From Pseudomonadota bacterium (lineage in GTDB: Bacteria > Pseudomonadota > Gammaproteobacteria > Burkholderiales > Burkholderiaceae_C), in contig JAJZAQ010000015.1 in the NCBI GenBank assembly GCA_021799355.1, positions 1 to 54,799 on the forward strand: a stretch of 54,799 bases of DNA, given 5' to 3'. The translations under genes and the position numbers were made by a program. The notes beneath the pieces are model-generated. The model worked only from the letters and a program-made list of their open reading frames with translations, ran no database searches and was not told the origin of the DNA. Positions 1-9,404 of this stretch are shown here, piece by piece (the stretch's first letter is position 1; the number at the start of each line of letters is the position of its first letter).

Positions 1-603
1 GCCCGCCATCACGAACGCCGCGGCGCGGCCGTCGGCCATCAGCAGGAAGCTCTCGGCGTGATCCTTGCCGTAGATTTCCTTGAACTCCATGTCCTTGGTC
101 TTTTCGTATTTTTTCAGCAACGGCACCGAGGTCGTGCCCGATGTGGTGACGATGGTCTTGCCGTTGAGCTGCTCGAAGCTGTTGATGCCCGAATCCTTTT
201 TCACCGCGGCGGTGACGTTGATGACGAAGTAGGTCGGGCCGAACGCCACCTGCTTCTGCCGCGCCACCGAATTGGTGGTCGAGCCGCATTCGAGATCGAT
301 GGTGCCGTTTTCCAGCAGCGGAATGCGGTTGCTCGACGTCACCGGGGTGTAGTTCACCTTTAGGTTGGGCATGTTCAGGTCGGCCTTGACGGCATCGACC
401 ACTTTGCCGCACAGCTCCATGGCATAGCCGATGGGTTTGCCGTTGTTGTCGAGGTAGGAAAACGGAATCGACGACTCGCGGTAGCCGATGGTGATGCTGC
501 CGGTGTCCTTGACTTTTTTCAGCGTGCCGGTGAGCTCGGCGGCCTGCGCGGCCGACAGCAGAGACGCGGCGAGCACGGTCAGGCCAAACAGTGTTTTGAG
601 CAT
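1..603 (-). CDS. Amino-acid ABC transporter substrate-binding protein (C-terminus cut by window edge)
   Basis: Periplasmic solute-binding protein family 3, most like glutamate/aspartate-binding GltI. The first ~21 residues (MLKTLFGLTVLAASLLSAAQA) look like a Sec signal peptide. It then reads on through GSITIGYRESSIPFSYLD and IDLECGSTTNSVARQ, both typical of the family: the second is the ligand-contacting segment of GltI-like proteins. About 201 residues are present and the rest lies left of the window. The start is ATG at 603. The permease and ATPase partners are not visible and probably lie further left. The family is secure; the ligand is inferred. Confidence 0.85.
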   Translation of the reverse strand, partial: MLKTLFGLTVLAASLLSAAQAAELTGTLKKVKDTGSITIGYRESSIPFSYLDNNGKPIGYAMELCGKVVDAVKADLNMPNLKVNYTPVTSSNRIPLLENGTIDLECGSTTNSVARQKQVAFGPTYFVINVTAAVKKDSGINSFEQLNGKTIVTTSGTTSVPLLKKYEKTKDMEFKEIYGKDHAESFLLMADGRAAAFVMAG

Positions 604-701
604 GGAAAATCTCCGCGGACAAAGCCCGTTGTGAACGCAATCCGGCAAGTGTAACCGTCTGTCACCTTTTGGCAATAGGTGGTGACAAACAGCGCCTGGC
701 A

Positions 702-2546
702 TCACGCCAGCGCCGCGTGCTGCTGCACGATCGCGGCTTCCTGCTGCAGTGCCCACATCTGCGCGTACAGCCCGCCAGCGCGCAGCAGCTCGCCGTGGGT
801 GCCGCTTTCGACGATGCGGCCGTGCTGCAGCACCAGGATCTGGTGCGCATCGACCACGGTGGACAGGCGGTGCGCAATCACCAGCGCGGTGCGGTTGCGC
901 GCCGCGGCGCGGATTTCCGCCTGGATGGCTTTTTCGTTGGCCGAATCGAGTTGCGAAGTGGCTTCGTCGAACACCAGGATCGGCGGGTTTTTCAGCAGCG
1001 CGCGGGCGATGGCCACGCGCTGCTTCTCTCCGCCGGAGAGTTTGAGCCCGCGTTCGCCGACCTCGGTGGCGTAGCCCTGCGGAGTGGCGGCGATGAAGTC
1101 GTGGATGTGCGCGGCGCGCGCGGCGTCCTCCACCTGCTGCGGCGTCGCCCCCGGTCGCCCATAGGCGATGTTGTAGCCGATGGTGTCGTTGAACAGCACC
1201 GTGTCCTGCGGCACGATGCCGATGGCCGCGCGCACGCTGTGCTGCGTGACCTGCGCAATGTCCTGGCCGTCGATCAGAATCCGCCCGGATTGCGGCGCGT
1301 AAAACCGCAGCAGCAGCCGCGCCAGCGTCGACTTGCCCGCACCCGACGGGCCGACGATGGCCACCGTCTGCCCGGCGGGCACGGTGAAGTCCAGCCCGTC
1401 GAGAATCAGCCGGTCGGCGGTGTAGCCGAAGCGCACGTGGTCGAAGCGCACCTCGCCGCGCGTGACGTGCAGCGCCGGCGCGCCCGGCACGTCGTCGATG
1501 TCCGGGTGTTCGTGCAGGATGTGGAACATGCGCTCCAGATCGGTCGCCGCCTGGCGGATTTCGCGGTAGATCACGCCGAGAAAGTTCAGCGGCGCGTACA
1601 ACTGCAGCATGAAGGCGTTGACCAGCACCAGGTCGCCCAGGTTCATGCGGCCATCGACCACGCCGACCGTAGCGCGCCACACCAGCAGCGTCACCGCCGT
1701 GGAAATGATCAGGCTCTGCCCGAGATTGAGCAGCGACAGCGAGTTCTGCGATTTGATCGCCGCGGTCATCCAGCGCTGCAGGCTGTCGTCGTACCGCCGG
1801 GATTCCAGCGCCTCGTTGCCGAACATCTTGACCGTTTCGTAGTTCAGCAGCGCGTCGATCGCCCGCTGGTTGGCGCGCGAATCCTGCGTGTTCATTTCGC
1901 GGCGCAACTGCGTGCGCCACTCGGTGACGGTGACGGTAAAGGCGACGTAAAGCAGCAGCGCGACCAGCGCGATCGCGGCAAACCAGACGTCGTATTTCAC
2001 CAGCAGGATGCCGATGACCAGCGCCATTTCCACCAGCGTGGGCAAAATGCTGTAGAGGGTGAACGACACCAGACTGGAAATCGCCCGCGTGCCGCGTTCC
2101 ATGTCGCGCGACATGCCCCCGGTCTGCCGCGCCAGGTGGTAGCGCAGGCTCAGGCGAAACAGATGGTCGAACACCTGCCGGGCGATGTTGCGCACCGCCC
2201 CCTGGGTGACGCGGGAAAACACGATTTCGCGCAGCTCGGTGAACAGCGACACGCTCACCCGCAGCGCGCCATAGGCCAGCAGCAGCGCCACGGGCACCAC
2301 CAGCACCGCGCGCGCATCGCCCGGCTTGAGGTCCAAGGCGTTGACGATGTCCTTGAGCACGATGGGCACGCCGACGTTGGCCACCTTGGCGGCGATCATC
2401 ATCGCCAGCGCCAGCAGCACCCGGCCGCGGTACGCCCACAAATATGGCCACAGCGCCGACACCACGGCCCAGCGCGAGCGCGGCGCGGCAGCAACAGAGC
2501 CGGCAGCTGACGGCTCGGGCGGGGCGGGGGTAGGGGTGGGGTGCAT
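702..2546 (-). CDS. ABC exporter half-transporter, Atm1/HMT1-like (ABCB family)
   Basis: Fused membrane domain plus ATPase of about 614 residues. The transmembrane domain carries LLNYETVKMFGNE, a signature of the Atm1/ABCB7 group that exports glutathione or sulfur compounds and heavy-metal conjugates. The ATPase has Walker A GPSGAGKST, signature LSGGEKQRVAIARAL, Walker B ILVFDEATS and the switch histidine in VIAHRLST. Homodimeric inner-membrane exporter by family. I chose ATG at 2546 (MHPTPTPAPP) over an upstream in-frame start because the extra residues are not conserved-looking. Transcribed divergently from the thioesterase on its right. The substrate cannot be read from the sequence. Confidence 0.88.
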   Translation of the reverse strand: MHPTPTPAPPEPSAAGSVAAAPRSRWAVVSALWPYLWAYRGRVLLALAMMIAAKVANVGVPIVLKDIVNALDLKPGDARAVLVVPVALLLAYGALRVSVSLFTELREIVFSRVTQGAVRNIARQVFDHLFRLSLRYHLARQTGGMSRDMERGTRAISSLVSFTLYSILPTLVEMALVIGILLVKYDVWFAAIALVALLLYVAFTVTVTEWRTQLRREMNTQDSRANQRAIDALLNYETVKMFGNEALESRRYDDSLQRWMTAAIKSQNSLSLLNLGQSLIISTAVTLLVWRATVGVVDGRMNLGDLVLVNAFMLQLYAPLNFLGVIYREIRQAATDLERMFHILHEHPDIDDVPGAPALHVTRGEVRFDHVRFGYTADRLILDGLDFTVPAGQTVAIVGPSGAGKSTLARLLLRFYAPQSGRILIDGQDIAQVTQHSVRAAIGIVPQDTVLFNDTIGYNIAYGRPGATPQQVEDAARAAHIHDFIAATPQGYATEVGERGLKLSGGEKQRVAIARALLKNPPILVFDEATSQLDSANEKAIQAEIRAAARNRTALVIAHRLSTVVDAHQILVLQHGRIVESGTHGELLRAGGLYAQMWALQQEAAIVQQHAALA

Positions 2547-2675
2547 GGGGAGACAGGACAGAACAGGCAGGGCAGACGGACGCCGGCGGTGCAAGACAGC
2601 GGCAACGGCAGACCCTTACACTACGGCGATCGACCGATTATCCGCGCCCTGCCGGCGCCTTGCCTGCCGCCTGCC

Positions 2676-3068
2676 ATGTCCAGTCTGCCCGCCCTGCCCG
2701 ACCGCATCCCCACCCTGCGTACCCAGGCCCGCCCCGCCGATGTGAACATGCACGGCGACATTTTTGGCGGCTGGATCATGGCGCAGGTGGACATCGCCGG
2801 CGGCATTGCCGCCGCCTGGCGCGCCAGGGGACGGGTGGCGACGGTGGCGGTCAAGGAATTCGTCTTCAAGCAGCCGGTGCTGGTGGGCGACGTGCTGTCG
2901 TTTTTCACCGAAATCGACCACGTCGGCCGCACCTCGATCACCGTGCGCGTCGAGGTGTATGCACAGCGCACGCCGTCCAACGTCGAGGTCATCAAGGTGA
3001 CCGAAGCGCTGTTGACGTATGTGGCCGTGGGCGACGACCGCCGCCCGCGCCCGGTGGATCCGGCCTGA
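2676..3068 (+). CDS. Acyl-CoA thioesterase, hotdog fold, YciA-like
   Basis: A 130-residue single hotdog domain. ADVNMHGDIFGGWIMAQVD is the hallmark of YciA/BACH-type thioesterases: the Asn-x-His-Gly-x-x-Phe-Gly-Gly-Trp segment includes the catalytic aspartate region and helix start. It is followed by VAVKEFVFKQPVLVGDVL. The predicted reaction is hydrolysis of acyl-CoA thioesters in the cytoplasm. ATG at 2676 gives the usual family length; a longer frame from 2541 would add an unlikely N-terminus. It converges with rplY, and a strong terminator lies between them. Confidence 0.9.
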   Translation: MSSLPALPDRIPTLRTQARPADVNMHGDIFGGWIMAQVDIAGGIAAAWRARGRVATVAVKEFVFKQPVLVGDVLSFFTEIDHVGRTSITVRVEVYAQRTPSNVEVIKVTEALLTYVAVGDDRRPRPVDPA

Positions 3069-3081
3069 AACCGCGGCCCGC

Positions 3082-3115
3082 AAAAAAACCGGGGCCGCCC
3101 GCAGGCGGCCCCGGT
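3082..3115 (-). terminator. Rho-independent terminator of rplY
   Basis: A perfect 12-bp stem (3088-3099 with 3104-3115) closes a 4-base loop. On the minus strand it is followed by seven T (plus-strand A run 3082-3088). It lies 22 bases after the rplY stop codon and so should end the prs-rplY transcript. It may also hinder read-through from the convergent thioesterase gene. Confidence 0.85.
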
Positions 3116-3137
3116 CGAGGCGCAAACCGGCCGCGGC

Positions 3138-3743
3138 TTACTTGCTCTCGCCTTCGGCAGCGGCGCCTTCTTCACCCACACCACCCGGGGGCGGGCTGAC
3201 GGTGACCACCGCAGGGTTGTCCACCCCGTGGGTGACCACGCTCACCCCCTTGGGCAGCTTGAGGTCGTTGACGTGCACGCTGCCGTGCAGCGTCAGGCCG
3301 CTGAGATCGACGGCGATGAACTCGGGCAGGTCGGCCGGCAGGCACGACACCTCGACTTCGTTCATCACATGGTTGACGATGCCGTGGCTCAACTTGACCG
3401 CGGGCGACTCCTCCGCACCGGTGAAGTGCAGCGGCACCTTCATGGTGATTTTGTGCGTGGCATCGACCCGCTGGAAGTCCACGTGCAGCACCAGCGGCTT
3501 GTACGGGTGCATCTGGTAATCGCGCAGCAGCACCTGGCTGGTCTTGCCCGCCACTTCCAGTTCGAGCACCGAGGAGTGGAACTGCTCTTTTTTCAAGGCG
3601 TGGAACAGCGCGTTGTGATCGAGCTCGATCATTTGCGGCGCTTGTTCGCCACCATAGACGATGCCGGGGGTTTTGCCGGCGCGACGCAGGCGGCGGCTCG
3701 CACCGGTTCCCTGCACTTGACGTTCGAATGCGACGACTTTCAT
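3138..3743 (-). CDS. rplY: 50S ribosomal protein L25 (long form, Ctc-like)
   Basis: A 201-residue L25/TL5/Ctc protein that binds 5S rRNA. The N-terminal L25 domain includes [15 protein letters not shown] and the [16 protein letters not shown] strand; the C-terminal TL5-type beta domain includes [18 protein letters not shown] and the low-complexity acidic tail. A clear ribosome site AGGAGTCGAC precedes ATG 3743. It lies downstream of prs on the same strand, the usual betaproteobacterial order, but pth, which often follows, is not here: the next gene is the convergent thioesterase. A short hairpin (3809-3824) sits in the prs-rplY gap and might modulate read-through. Confidence 0.95.
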   Translation of the reverse strand: MKVVAFERQVQGTGASRRLRRAGKTPGIVYGGEQAPQMIELDHNALFHALKKEQFHSSVLELEVAGKTSQVLLRDYQMHPYKPLVLHVDFQRVDATHKITMKVPLHFTGAEESPAVKLSHGIVNHVMNEVEVSCLPADLPEFIAVDLSGLTLHGSVHVNDLKLPKGVSVVTHGVDNPAVVTVSPPPGGVGEEGAAAEGESK

Positions 3744-3840
3744 GTCGACTCCTGAAAACGGGGACGGGCCCCTGGGTTGGCGGCACCTGCGACCAGTGCC
3801 ACGACAAACCGCCGCACACGGCGGCGGACGAAACTTGGGA

Positions 3841-4812
3841 TCAGAACAGCGTTTCCTGCTCGTTGAACAACTGCAGCACCGAGCCGCCGTAGGCGATGCG
3901 CTGGATGGTCTGCGCGATCAGCGACGCCGCGGAAAGCTGGCGGATTTTGCCGCAGTCGCGCGCTTCCGGGCGCAGCGGTATGGTGTTGGTGACCACCAGC
4001 TCGTCGATCGCACTGGCCTGCAGCCGCTGGATCGCCGGGCCGGAGAGCACCGGATGGGTGCAATACGCCATCACCCGCTTGGCGCCCCGGGTCTTGAGCA
4101 CCTCGGCGGCCTTGGTCAGCGTGCCGGCGGTATCGACCATGTCGTCCATGATGATGCAGTTGCGCCCGTCGATGTCGCCGATGACGTTCATCACTTCCGA
4201 CACGTTCGGTTTGGGGCGACGCTTGTCGATGATGGCCAGATCGCAATCCATCAGCTTGGCCAGCGCGCGCGCGCGCACCACCCCGCCGATGTCGGGAGAG
4301 ACGACGATCAGGTCGCTGTAATTCTTTTCGCGCAGGTCGCTGAGCAGGATCGGCGAGGCGTAGATGTTGTCCACCGGGATGTCGAAAAACCCCTGCACCT
4401 GGTCGGCGTGCAGGTCCATGGTCACGACCCGCGCCACGCCGGCGGCCTGCAGCATATTGGCCACGACCTTGGCGGTGATGGGCACGCGCGCCGACCGCGG
4501 CCGGCGATCCTGCCGCGCGTAGCCGAAATACGGAATCACCGCGGTGATGCGCTCGGCCGACGCGCGCTTGAGCGCGTCGACCATGATGAGCAGTTCCATC
4601 AGGTTGTCGTTGGTCGGCGCGCAGGTGGATTGGATGACGAACACCTCGCGCGCACGCACGTTCTGCTGGATTTCGACCGTCACCTCGCCGTCGGAAAACC
4701 GGCCGATGTATGCCTGACCGAGGCCGATGCCGAGTTGTTCCGCTACTTCCTGGGCAAGCGCCGGATTGGCATTGCCGGTGAACAAAATGAAGTCCGCCGG
4801 GTTCGGTGTCAT
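3841..4812 (-). CDS. prs: Ribose-phosphate pyrophosphokinase (PRPP synthetase)
   Basis: A 323-residue class I PRPP synthetase. It makes 5-phosphoribosyl diphosphate from ribose 5-phosphate and ATP for purine, pyrimidine, His and Trp synthesis. Visible motifs are the flexible-loop/ATP region [18 protein letters not shown], the metal-binding [16 protein letters not shown] and the PRPP loop [13 protein letters not shown]. Length is standard. It is part of the minus-strand series ispE, tRNA-Gln, prs, rplY. Confidence 0.97.
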   Translation of the reverse strand: MTPNPADFILFTGNANPALAQEVAEQLGIGLGQAYIGRFSDGEVTVEIQQNVRAREVFVIQSTCAPTNDNLMELLIMVDALKRASAERITAVIPYFGYARQDRRPRSARVPITAKVVANMLQAAGVARVVTMDLHADQVQGFFDIPVDNIYASPILLSDLREKNYSDLIVVSPDIGGVVRARALAKLMDCDLAIIDKRRPKPNVSEVMNVIGDIDGRNCIIMDDMVDTAGTLTKAAEVLKTRGAKRVMAYCTHPVLSGPAIQRLQASAIDELVVTNTIPLRPEARDCGKIRQLSAASLIAQTIQRIAYGGSVLQLFNEQETLF

Positions 4813-4924
4813 GATGGGGGTGCGGGGTGGAAGTTGCGCGAGTGCTGCGCCCGAAGCGCCCTGGCTTTTGGCCCTGGCGGCCCGCGGTGCGCGATGCCGC
4901 AGGCTAAACGCTGGTCAAAATTCG

Positions 4925-5001
4925 TGGCTGGGGAGGAAGGATTCGAACCCTCGAATGCCGGAATCAAAATCCGGTGCCTTAACCAACTTGGCGACTCCCC
5001 A
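4925..5001 (-). tRNA. tRNA-Gln (anticodon TTG)
   Basis: On the minus strand this folds as a full cloverleaf. The 7-bp acceptor stem TGGGGAG/CTCCCCA has discriminator G, the anticodon loop TTTTGAT places TTG at 34-36, the T-loop is GTTCGAATC, and CCA is encoded. It lies between ispE and prs, a common betaproteobacterial arrangement, and is probably processed from the ispE-prs transcript because no separate gap for a promoter is obvious. Confidence 0.95.
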
Positions 5002-5033
5002 ACTCCATTCGCCTGCAGCGAATGCAAACTCAA

Positions 5034-6020
5034 TCAATCCGCGTGTCGGCCCTGCGCGGCAGCTGCGCCGCCAAGGCCGGATGATTCATCGACCCAGCCG
5101 TGCAAAGGATGCACGGCCAAGGCTTTGCAGAGCCGGCCTTGCCACTGCGCGGGCATGTCCTGCAGCACTGCAGCCTGCAGTGTACGCTGCGGCGCCTCGT
5201 CCAGCCAAGCAAACACCGCGCTGCCCGACCCGGTCATGCGCACGTCAAACCGCGCTCGCTGCCCCTGACGAAGCAGGACTTCACGCAGTATCTGCGCCGC
5301 CAGCGCGACGTCCGGCGCAAGCCGCTGTGCCGCCTGCTGCAAGTCGTTTCTGCCCCACATCGGCTGCAAGGCACCGCTTGGCGTCCCGCTGCCGGTGTGT
5401 GCTGCAGCAACCGTGTTTTTCAGCCACTCAGCAAAGTCGTAAATTGTCGGTGGCTGCGGCAGATTTGTCAAGGCAAGGGCGGCAAACACCTCGCGGGTGG
5501 ACAGGCCGTGTGCCGGATGCACCACAGCAAACCACGGCGTGGGCAGATCCACCGCCTGCAAGTCGTCGCCCACCCCCTGCGCCCAGGCGTTGCGGCCGTA
5601 CACGAACACCGGCACGTCGGCACCGAGCCGCGCGGCAAGCTGCATCAGCGCCGGGCGCGTCAGGCCCAGCCGCCACAGCCGGTTCAGGCCGATGAGCACG
5701 GTGGCCGCATCGGAGCTGCCGCCGCCGAGGCCGGCCTGCTGCGGAATCGATTTGCGCAAATGAATGTCCGCCCCCAGCGCGCAGCCGGTGGCGGACTGCA
5801 GCAGCCGCGCCGCGCGCACGCACAGATCGTCTTCGGGCAGGCCGTCGTCGCCGATGCGGCGAATCGCGCCGTCGTCGCGCCGGACGAGGTCGAGGCTGTC
5901 GCTCCAGTCGATGAACTGGAACACCGTCTGCAGGGTGTGGTAGCCGTCGGCGCGCCGCCCGGTGACGTGCAAAAACCAGTTGATCTTCGCCGGTGCCGGC
6001 AGGTTGTACAGCGCGCGCAT
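5034..6020 (-). CDS. ispE: 4-diphosphocytidyl-2-C-methyl-D-erythritol kinase
   Basis: GHMP kinase of the MEP isoprenoid pathway that phosphorylates CDP-methylerythritol. Motifs seen are PAPAKINWFLHVTGRRADGYH at the N-terminus (substrate contacts), the ATP-binding glycine-rich QQAGLGGGSSDAA at about residues 92-104, and the C-terminal MTGSGSAVFAWL. I chose ATG 6020 (MRALYNLPAPAK) because the preceding GGCAGGG can act as a ribosome site and it avoids overlap with lolB. An upstream start at 6050 is possible. Downstream partner of lolB, as usual in betaproteobacteria. Confidence 0.95.
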   Translation of the reverse strand: MRALYNLPAPAKINWFLHVTGRRADGYHTLQTVFQFIDWSDSLDLVRRDDGAIRRIGDDGLPEDDLCVRAARLLQSATGCALGADIHLRKSIPQQAGLGGGSSDAATVLIGLNRLWRLGLTRPALMQLAARLGADVPVFVYGRNAWAQGVGDDLQAVDLPTPWFAVVHPAHGLSTREVFAALALTNLPQPPTIYDFAEWLKNTVAAAHTGSGTPSGALQPMWGRNDLQQAAQRLAPDVALAAQILREVLLRQGQRARFDVRMTGSGSAVFAWLDEAPQRTLQAAVLQDMPAQWQGRLCKALAVHPLHGWVDESSGLGGAAAAQGRHAD

Positions 6021-6033
6021 CGCCCTGCCCGGT

Positions 6034-6594
6034 TCAGCGTGCGGTCGCACCGCTGGCAGCGTCGATCACCATGCGCAGCTGCGCCGGGTCGGCGCCGCCG
6101 CGCTGCGCCTGCAGCAGCGCCAGCCGGCCGTCGCGCCACACCGGGCGCACCGTCCAGCCGAGCTGGACGAAAGCGCCGTCGGGCAGTTCCTGCGACGGCA
6201 GCGCGGACGCGGGTTGACCGCGCACCCAGTCCTGCAGCGCCGCCTGCGGCAGCGCCACGCCCAGCGCCGCGCGGGTCATGGCGTCGAACGAGGCAAAGCG
6301 CTGCGTCTGTCTGCCGTCGTCCAGGCTGGCCTGCCCAGGGCTCCATCGCGCCCGGGCGAGCATCTGCCCCAGCGGCGAAAACACCTCGAACTCGCCGGCC
6401 TCCTGCCCCTGCAGCACCAGGCGGAAACCGCCGTAAAGCGCCTTTTGCGCCTCGGCCGGGCCGCTGACCAGCGACAGCCGTCCGGCCAGTTCGATGCTGG
6501 CGTTTTGCTGCGGCGGCGCCAGCCGCGGCGCGGCGCAGCCGGCCAGCGCGGCGAGCGCGCCGGCACCGAGCACGAGCAGCGCGCGCCGCCGCAT
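6034..6594 (-). CDS. lolB: Outer-membrane lipoprotein LolB
   Basis: A 186-residue lipoprotein that receives lipoproteins from LolA and inserts them into the outer membrane. The signal peptide ends in the lipobox LAALAGC. The body contains LAGRLSLVS and FELSPLGQ-like FEVFSPLGQMLARARW, typical of the LolB beta-barrel. Its ATG overlaps the stop of the upstream TPR gene (TGATG) and it is followed closely by ispE, supporting one operon. Confidence 0.92.
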   Translation of the reverse strand: MRRRALLVLGAGALAALAGCAAPRLAPPQQNASIELAGRLSLVSGPAEAQKALYGGFRLVLQGQEAGEFEVFSPLGQMLARARWSPGQASLDDGRQTQRFASFDAMTRAALGVALPQAALQDWVRGQPASALPSQELPDGAFVQLGWTVRPVWRDGRLALLQAQRGGADPAQLRMVIDAASGATAR

Positions 6595-8300
6595 CAGAAG
6601 GTCACACCGTATTTGCGCAGCACCGCCTGCACCACGGCGTCGTGCGGTGCGCGCTCGATCGCCGCACGCCAGATGGCGCGGGCGCGGTCTTTCTGCCCGA
6701 GCTGCCAGAGCACTTCGCCCAGATGCGCGCCGACTTCCGGGTCGGGGCGGGCGTCGTACGCCTGCTGCAGCAGGTCCAGCGCCTGGTCGAGATGGCCCAT
6801 GCGGTATTCCACCCAGCCCATGCTGTCGAGGACGAAGGGGTTGCCGGGAGACAATTCGAGCGCGCGGGCGATGAGTTTGCGCGCCTCGGGCAGGTTTTCA
6901 CCGCGGTCGGCCAGGGTGTAGCCCAGCGCGTTGTACGCCGGCTGCGACTGCGGGTCGGCGGCGATGGCCTTGCGCAGCAACTGCAGCATGTCGCTGATAT
7001 GGCCGCTTTTGTCGGCCATCATCGCCGCCTCGTAGAGCACATCGACGTCGCCGGGCATCTGCCTGGCCCCGGCCTGCAGCAGGCGGAACGCGGCGTCGTA
7101 GCGCCCGGCGTCACGCAGAATCTGCGCCCGCGTCAGCAGTTTGTCCTTGCGCTGCGCCGCGGTGGCCTCGGGCAGGGTGTCGACCAGCTTGAGCGCCTCG
7201 GCCACCTTGCCCTGGGCCACCAGGATGAGCGCGCGGTTGGTCAGCAGCGCCAGGCGGTTGCCGGCGTCGGGGACAATCTGGTCCAACCAGCGGCTGGCCT
7301 GGGCGTCGTCGCCGAGTTTGCGCGCGGCTTCGGACAAGGCGAGGTAGGCCGGGGTGAGCGACGGCGGCTCGGCCTGCGCGCGCGCCAGCCGCAAATAGGT
7401 CTGCAGCGAAACCACCGCCTTGGCCGGTTCGCCGAACTCGGTCTGCAGGCTGCCCAGCAGCAGCCAGGCCGGCGCCAGATCGGGGGCGTCGGCCACGAGC
7501 TGCTTCAGCACGCCGTAAGCGATGCCGTCGCGCTGCTGCGCCAGCGCCGCCTGCGCCCAGGCCAGGCGCATGCCGCTGTCCTGCGGCTGCGCCGCGGCGA
7601 ATTTTTGCATCGCCGCGTCGGCGGCCTGTGGGTTGACGGTGTACAGCTGCAGCAGCAGCGCCGCCGCCGGCGCCAGCCCGGGGTCGGCGCTGAGCGCGTG
7701 CAGCGCGTCGGCAAACCCCGCTTTACGCTCGCCGAGCCGGGCGCGCAGCACGCCCAGCACGACGTCGGTCTGCGGGAACTGCTGCTGCGCGGCCAGCGCG
7801 GTGCGCATCATGGTCAGCGTCGCCGCCGGGTCTTCGGCCTGCGCGGCCAGCGGCAGCAAATCGGCGATGGCCTGCCCACGTTGCGGTTCGGGGGTGTTGG
7901 CCAGGTCCTGCGCAATGGTCGCCGCCGCCTCGCTGCTGCGGCCCAGCAGCAATTGCAGCTGCACCACCCAGGCGCCGGCCTCGCGCGAGCCGGGCTGCGC
8001 CTTGCGCCAGGCCTGCGCCGCGGCCAGCGCCTTGTCCGGCACGCCCGAGCGCAGGGCGATTTCCGCTGCGCGACGGTAGAGCGACGCGGCGTCGAGCTCC
8101 CGCGCGGCCTTGAGCAGCTCGGTGTACGCCACGCCCGGATGGCCGGTGTTGGCGGCGATTTCCCCCACGAGCACGGCAAACACCTGCCGCGCGGTGTCCT
8201 GCGCGTTGACGCGGGGTGCAGACTGCGGCGTCTGGGCGAACGCGGCAACTGAACACATCGCTGCAAACAGCAGGGCCGAGACAAAAACGGCAGCGCGCAT
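6594..8300 (-). CDS. Tetratricopeptide repeat protein, secreted or periplasmic
   Basis: About 568 residues with an N-terminal signal peptide (MRAAVFVSALLFAAMCSVAAFA) and multiple TPR helical hairpins through most of the length. Clear examples near the C-terminus are NALGYTLADRGENLPEARKL and DSMGWVEYRMGHLDQALDLL. This matches the TPR protein that commonly precedes lolB in betaproteobacteria. No enzymatic motif is visible; a scaffold or assembly role at the envelope is inferred. Start ATG 8300 is preceded by AGGAC. In-frame ATG 8315 is an alternative. Confidence 0.85.
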   Translation of the reverse strand: MRAAVFVSALLFAAMCSVAAFAQTPQSAPRVNAQDTARQVFAVLVGEIAANTGHPGVAYTELLKAARELDAASLYRRAAEIALRSGVPDKALAAAQAWRKAQPGSREAGAWVVQLQLLLGRSSEAAATIAQDLANTPEPQRGQAIADLLPLAAQAEDPAATLTMMRTALAAQQQFPQTDVVLGVLRARLGERKAGFADALHALSADPGLAPAAALLLQLYTVNPQAADAAMQKFAAAQPQDSGMRLAWAQAALAQQRDGIAYGVLKQLVADAPDLAPAWLLLGSLQTEFGEPAKAVVSLQTYLRLARAQAEPPSLTPAYLALSEAARKLGDDAQASRWLDQIVPDAGNRLALLTNRALILVAQGKVAEALKLVDTLPEATAAQRKDKLLTRAQILRDAGRYDAAFRLLQAGARQMPGDVDVLYEAAMMADKSGHISDMLQLLRKAIAADPQSQPAYNALGYTLADRGENLPEARKLIARALELSPGNPFVLDSMGWVEYRMGHLDQALDLLQQAYDARPDPEVGAHLGEVLWQLGQKDRARAIWRAAIERAPHDAVVQAVLRKYGVTF

Positions 8301-8452
8301 GGGAGTCCTGATCATCGACGGAAAAACAGCGCCGAACGCCGTCGGCCCTGGGCAGGCGACCGATTGTAGGAGTCCGCGCCGGCGGCTGCGGCACAATGCG
8401 GCAGAACACGGTCTTTACGCCAGGGCAGACACGCCGGCCCGGCCAGACACCC

Positions 8453-9304
8453 ATGCCCGAACTCCCCGAAGTCGAAGTCACCCGCCTGGGGTTGGACGCC
8501 GCGCTGTGCGGCGCTCACATCACCGCGCTGCGGCTGGGTAAACCGCTGCGCTGGCCGCTGCAGGCCGACCCGCAGACGCTGCACGGGCTGCGCATCGACG
8601 CGCTGCAGCGTCGCGGCAAATACCTGCTGATGCGCACCGCGCAGGGCACGCTGATCGTGCATCTGGGCATGTCGGGCTCGCTGCGCTGGACGCCGGCGCA
8701 GCAGCCGCTGCCGCCCGCGTCGGCGCACGACCACGTCGAGCTGCAGACCGACCGCGGCGTGCTGCGGCTGCGCGATCCGCGGCGCTTCGGCGCCGTGATC
8801 TGGCACCCCGGAACCGAAGTCCACAGCCACCCGCTGCTGCGCGCGCTCGGCCCCGAGCCGCTGTCAGAGCGGTTCGACGGCGCCGCGCTGTGCCAGGCGC
8901 TGCGCGGGCGCAGCGCCGCGATCAAGCCGCTGCTGCTGTCGCAACACATCGTCGCCGGCGTGGGCAATATCTACGCCTGTGAAGCGCTGTTTCGCGCGCG
9001 CATCGATCCGCGGACTCCCGCCTCGCGCCTGCGGCCCGCCGACTGCCAGCGCCTGGCCACGGCGGTGCGCGAGACCCTGCAGCAGGCCGTCGCGCTGGGC
9101 GGCAGCAGCCTGCGCGATTTCGCCCATACCAACGGACACCTCGGCGATTTCCAGCTGCAGGCGCAGGTGTACGGCCGCGCCGGCCAGCCGTGCCACGTCT
9201 GCGGCACGCCGGTGCGCAGCATCGTGCAGGCGCAGCGCAGCACGTATTTTTGCCCCAACTGCCAAAAAATTCTCAAATCCCGCAGCCCAGGCGGAAAACG
9301 CTGA
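8453..9304 (+). CDS. mutM: Formamidopyrimidine-DNA glycosylase
   Basis: A 283-residue Fpg/Nei family enzyme that excises 8-oxoguanine and cleaves the abasic site. It begins MPELPEVEV, giving the catalytic N-terminal Pro2 and Glu3. RRGKYLLM carries the conserved beta-hairpin lysine, and the C-terminal zinc finger is [10 protein letters not shown]...CPNCQK (four cysteines). Transcribed divergently from the TPR gene. Together with mutY about 2 kb downstream it gives two arms of the 8-oxoG (GO) repair system. Confidence 0.97.
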   Translation: MPELPEVEVTRLGLDAALCGAHITALRLGKPLRWPLQADPQTLHGLRIDALQRRGKYLLMRTAQGTLIVHLGMSGSLRWTPAQQPLPPASAHDHVELQTDRGVLRLRDPRRFGAVIWHPGTEVHSHPLLRALGPEPLSERFDGAALCQALRGRSAAIKPLLLSQHIVAGVGNIYACEALFRARIDPRTPASRLRPADCQRLATAVRETLQQAVALGGSSLRDFAHTNGHLGDFQLQAQVYGRAGQPCHVCGTPVRSIVQAQRSTYFCPNCQKILKSRSPGGKR

Positions 9305-9404
9305 TCGAAATCCGACTGCGGCTGTGTTTTACTCTAGGGCGCATGCACGCAGAAAGCGTGAACAGGCCCTCGCTGAAACCGCCATTGTCTGACGTCTTGC
9401 CGCG

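Noticed and set aside
669-2510. 613-residue plus-strand frame
   Set aside because: Lies opposite the Atm1-like ABC exporter, which has all ABC motifs; the plus-strand translation has none.
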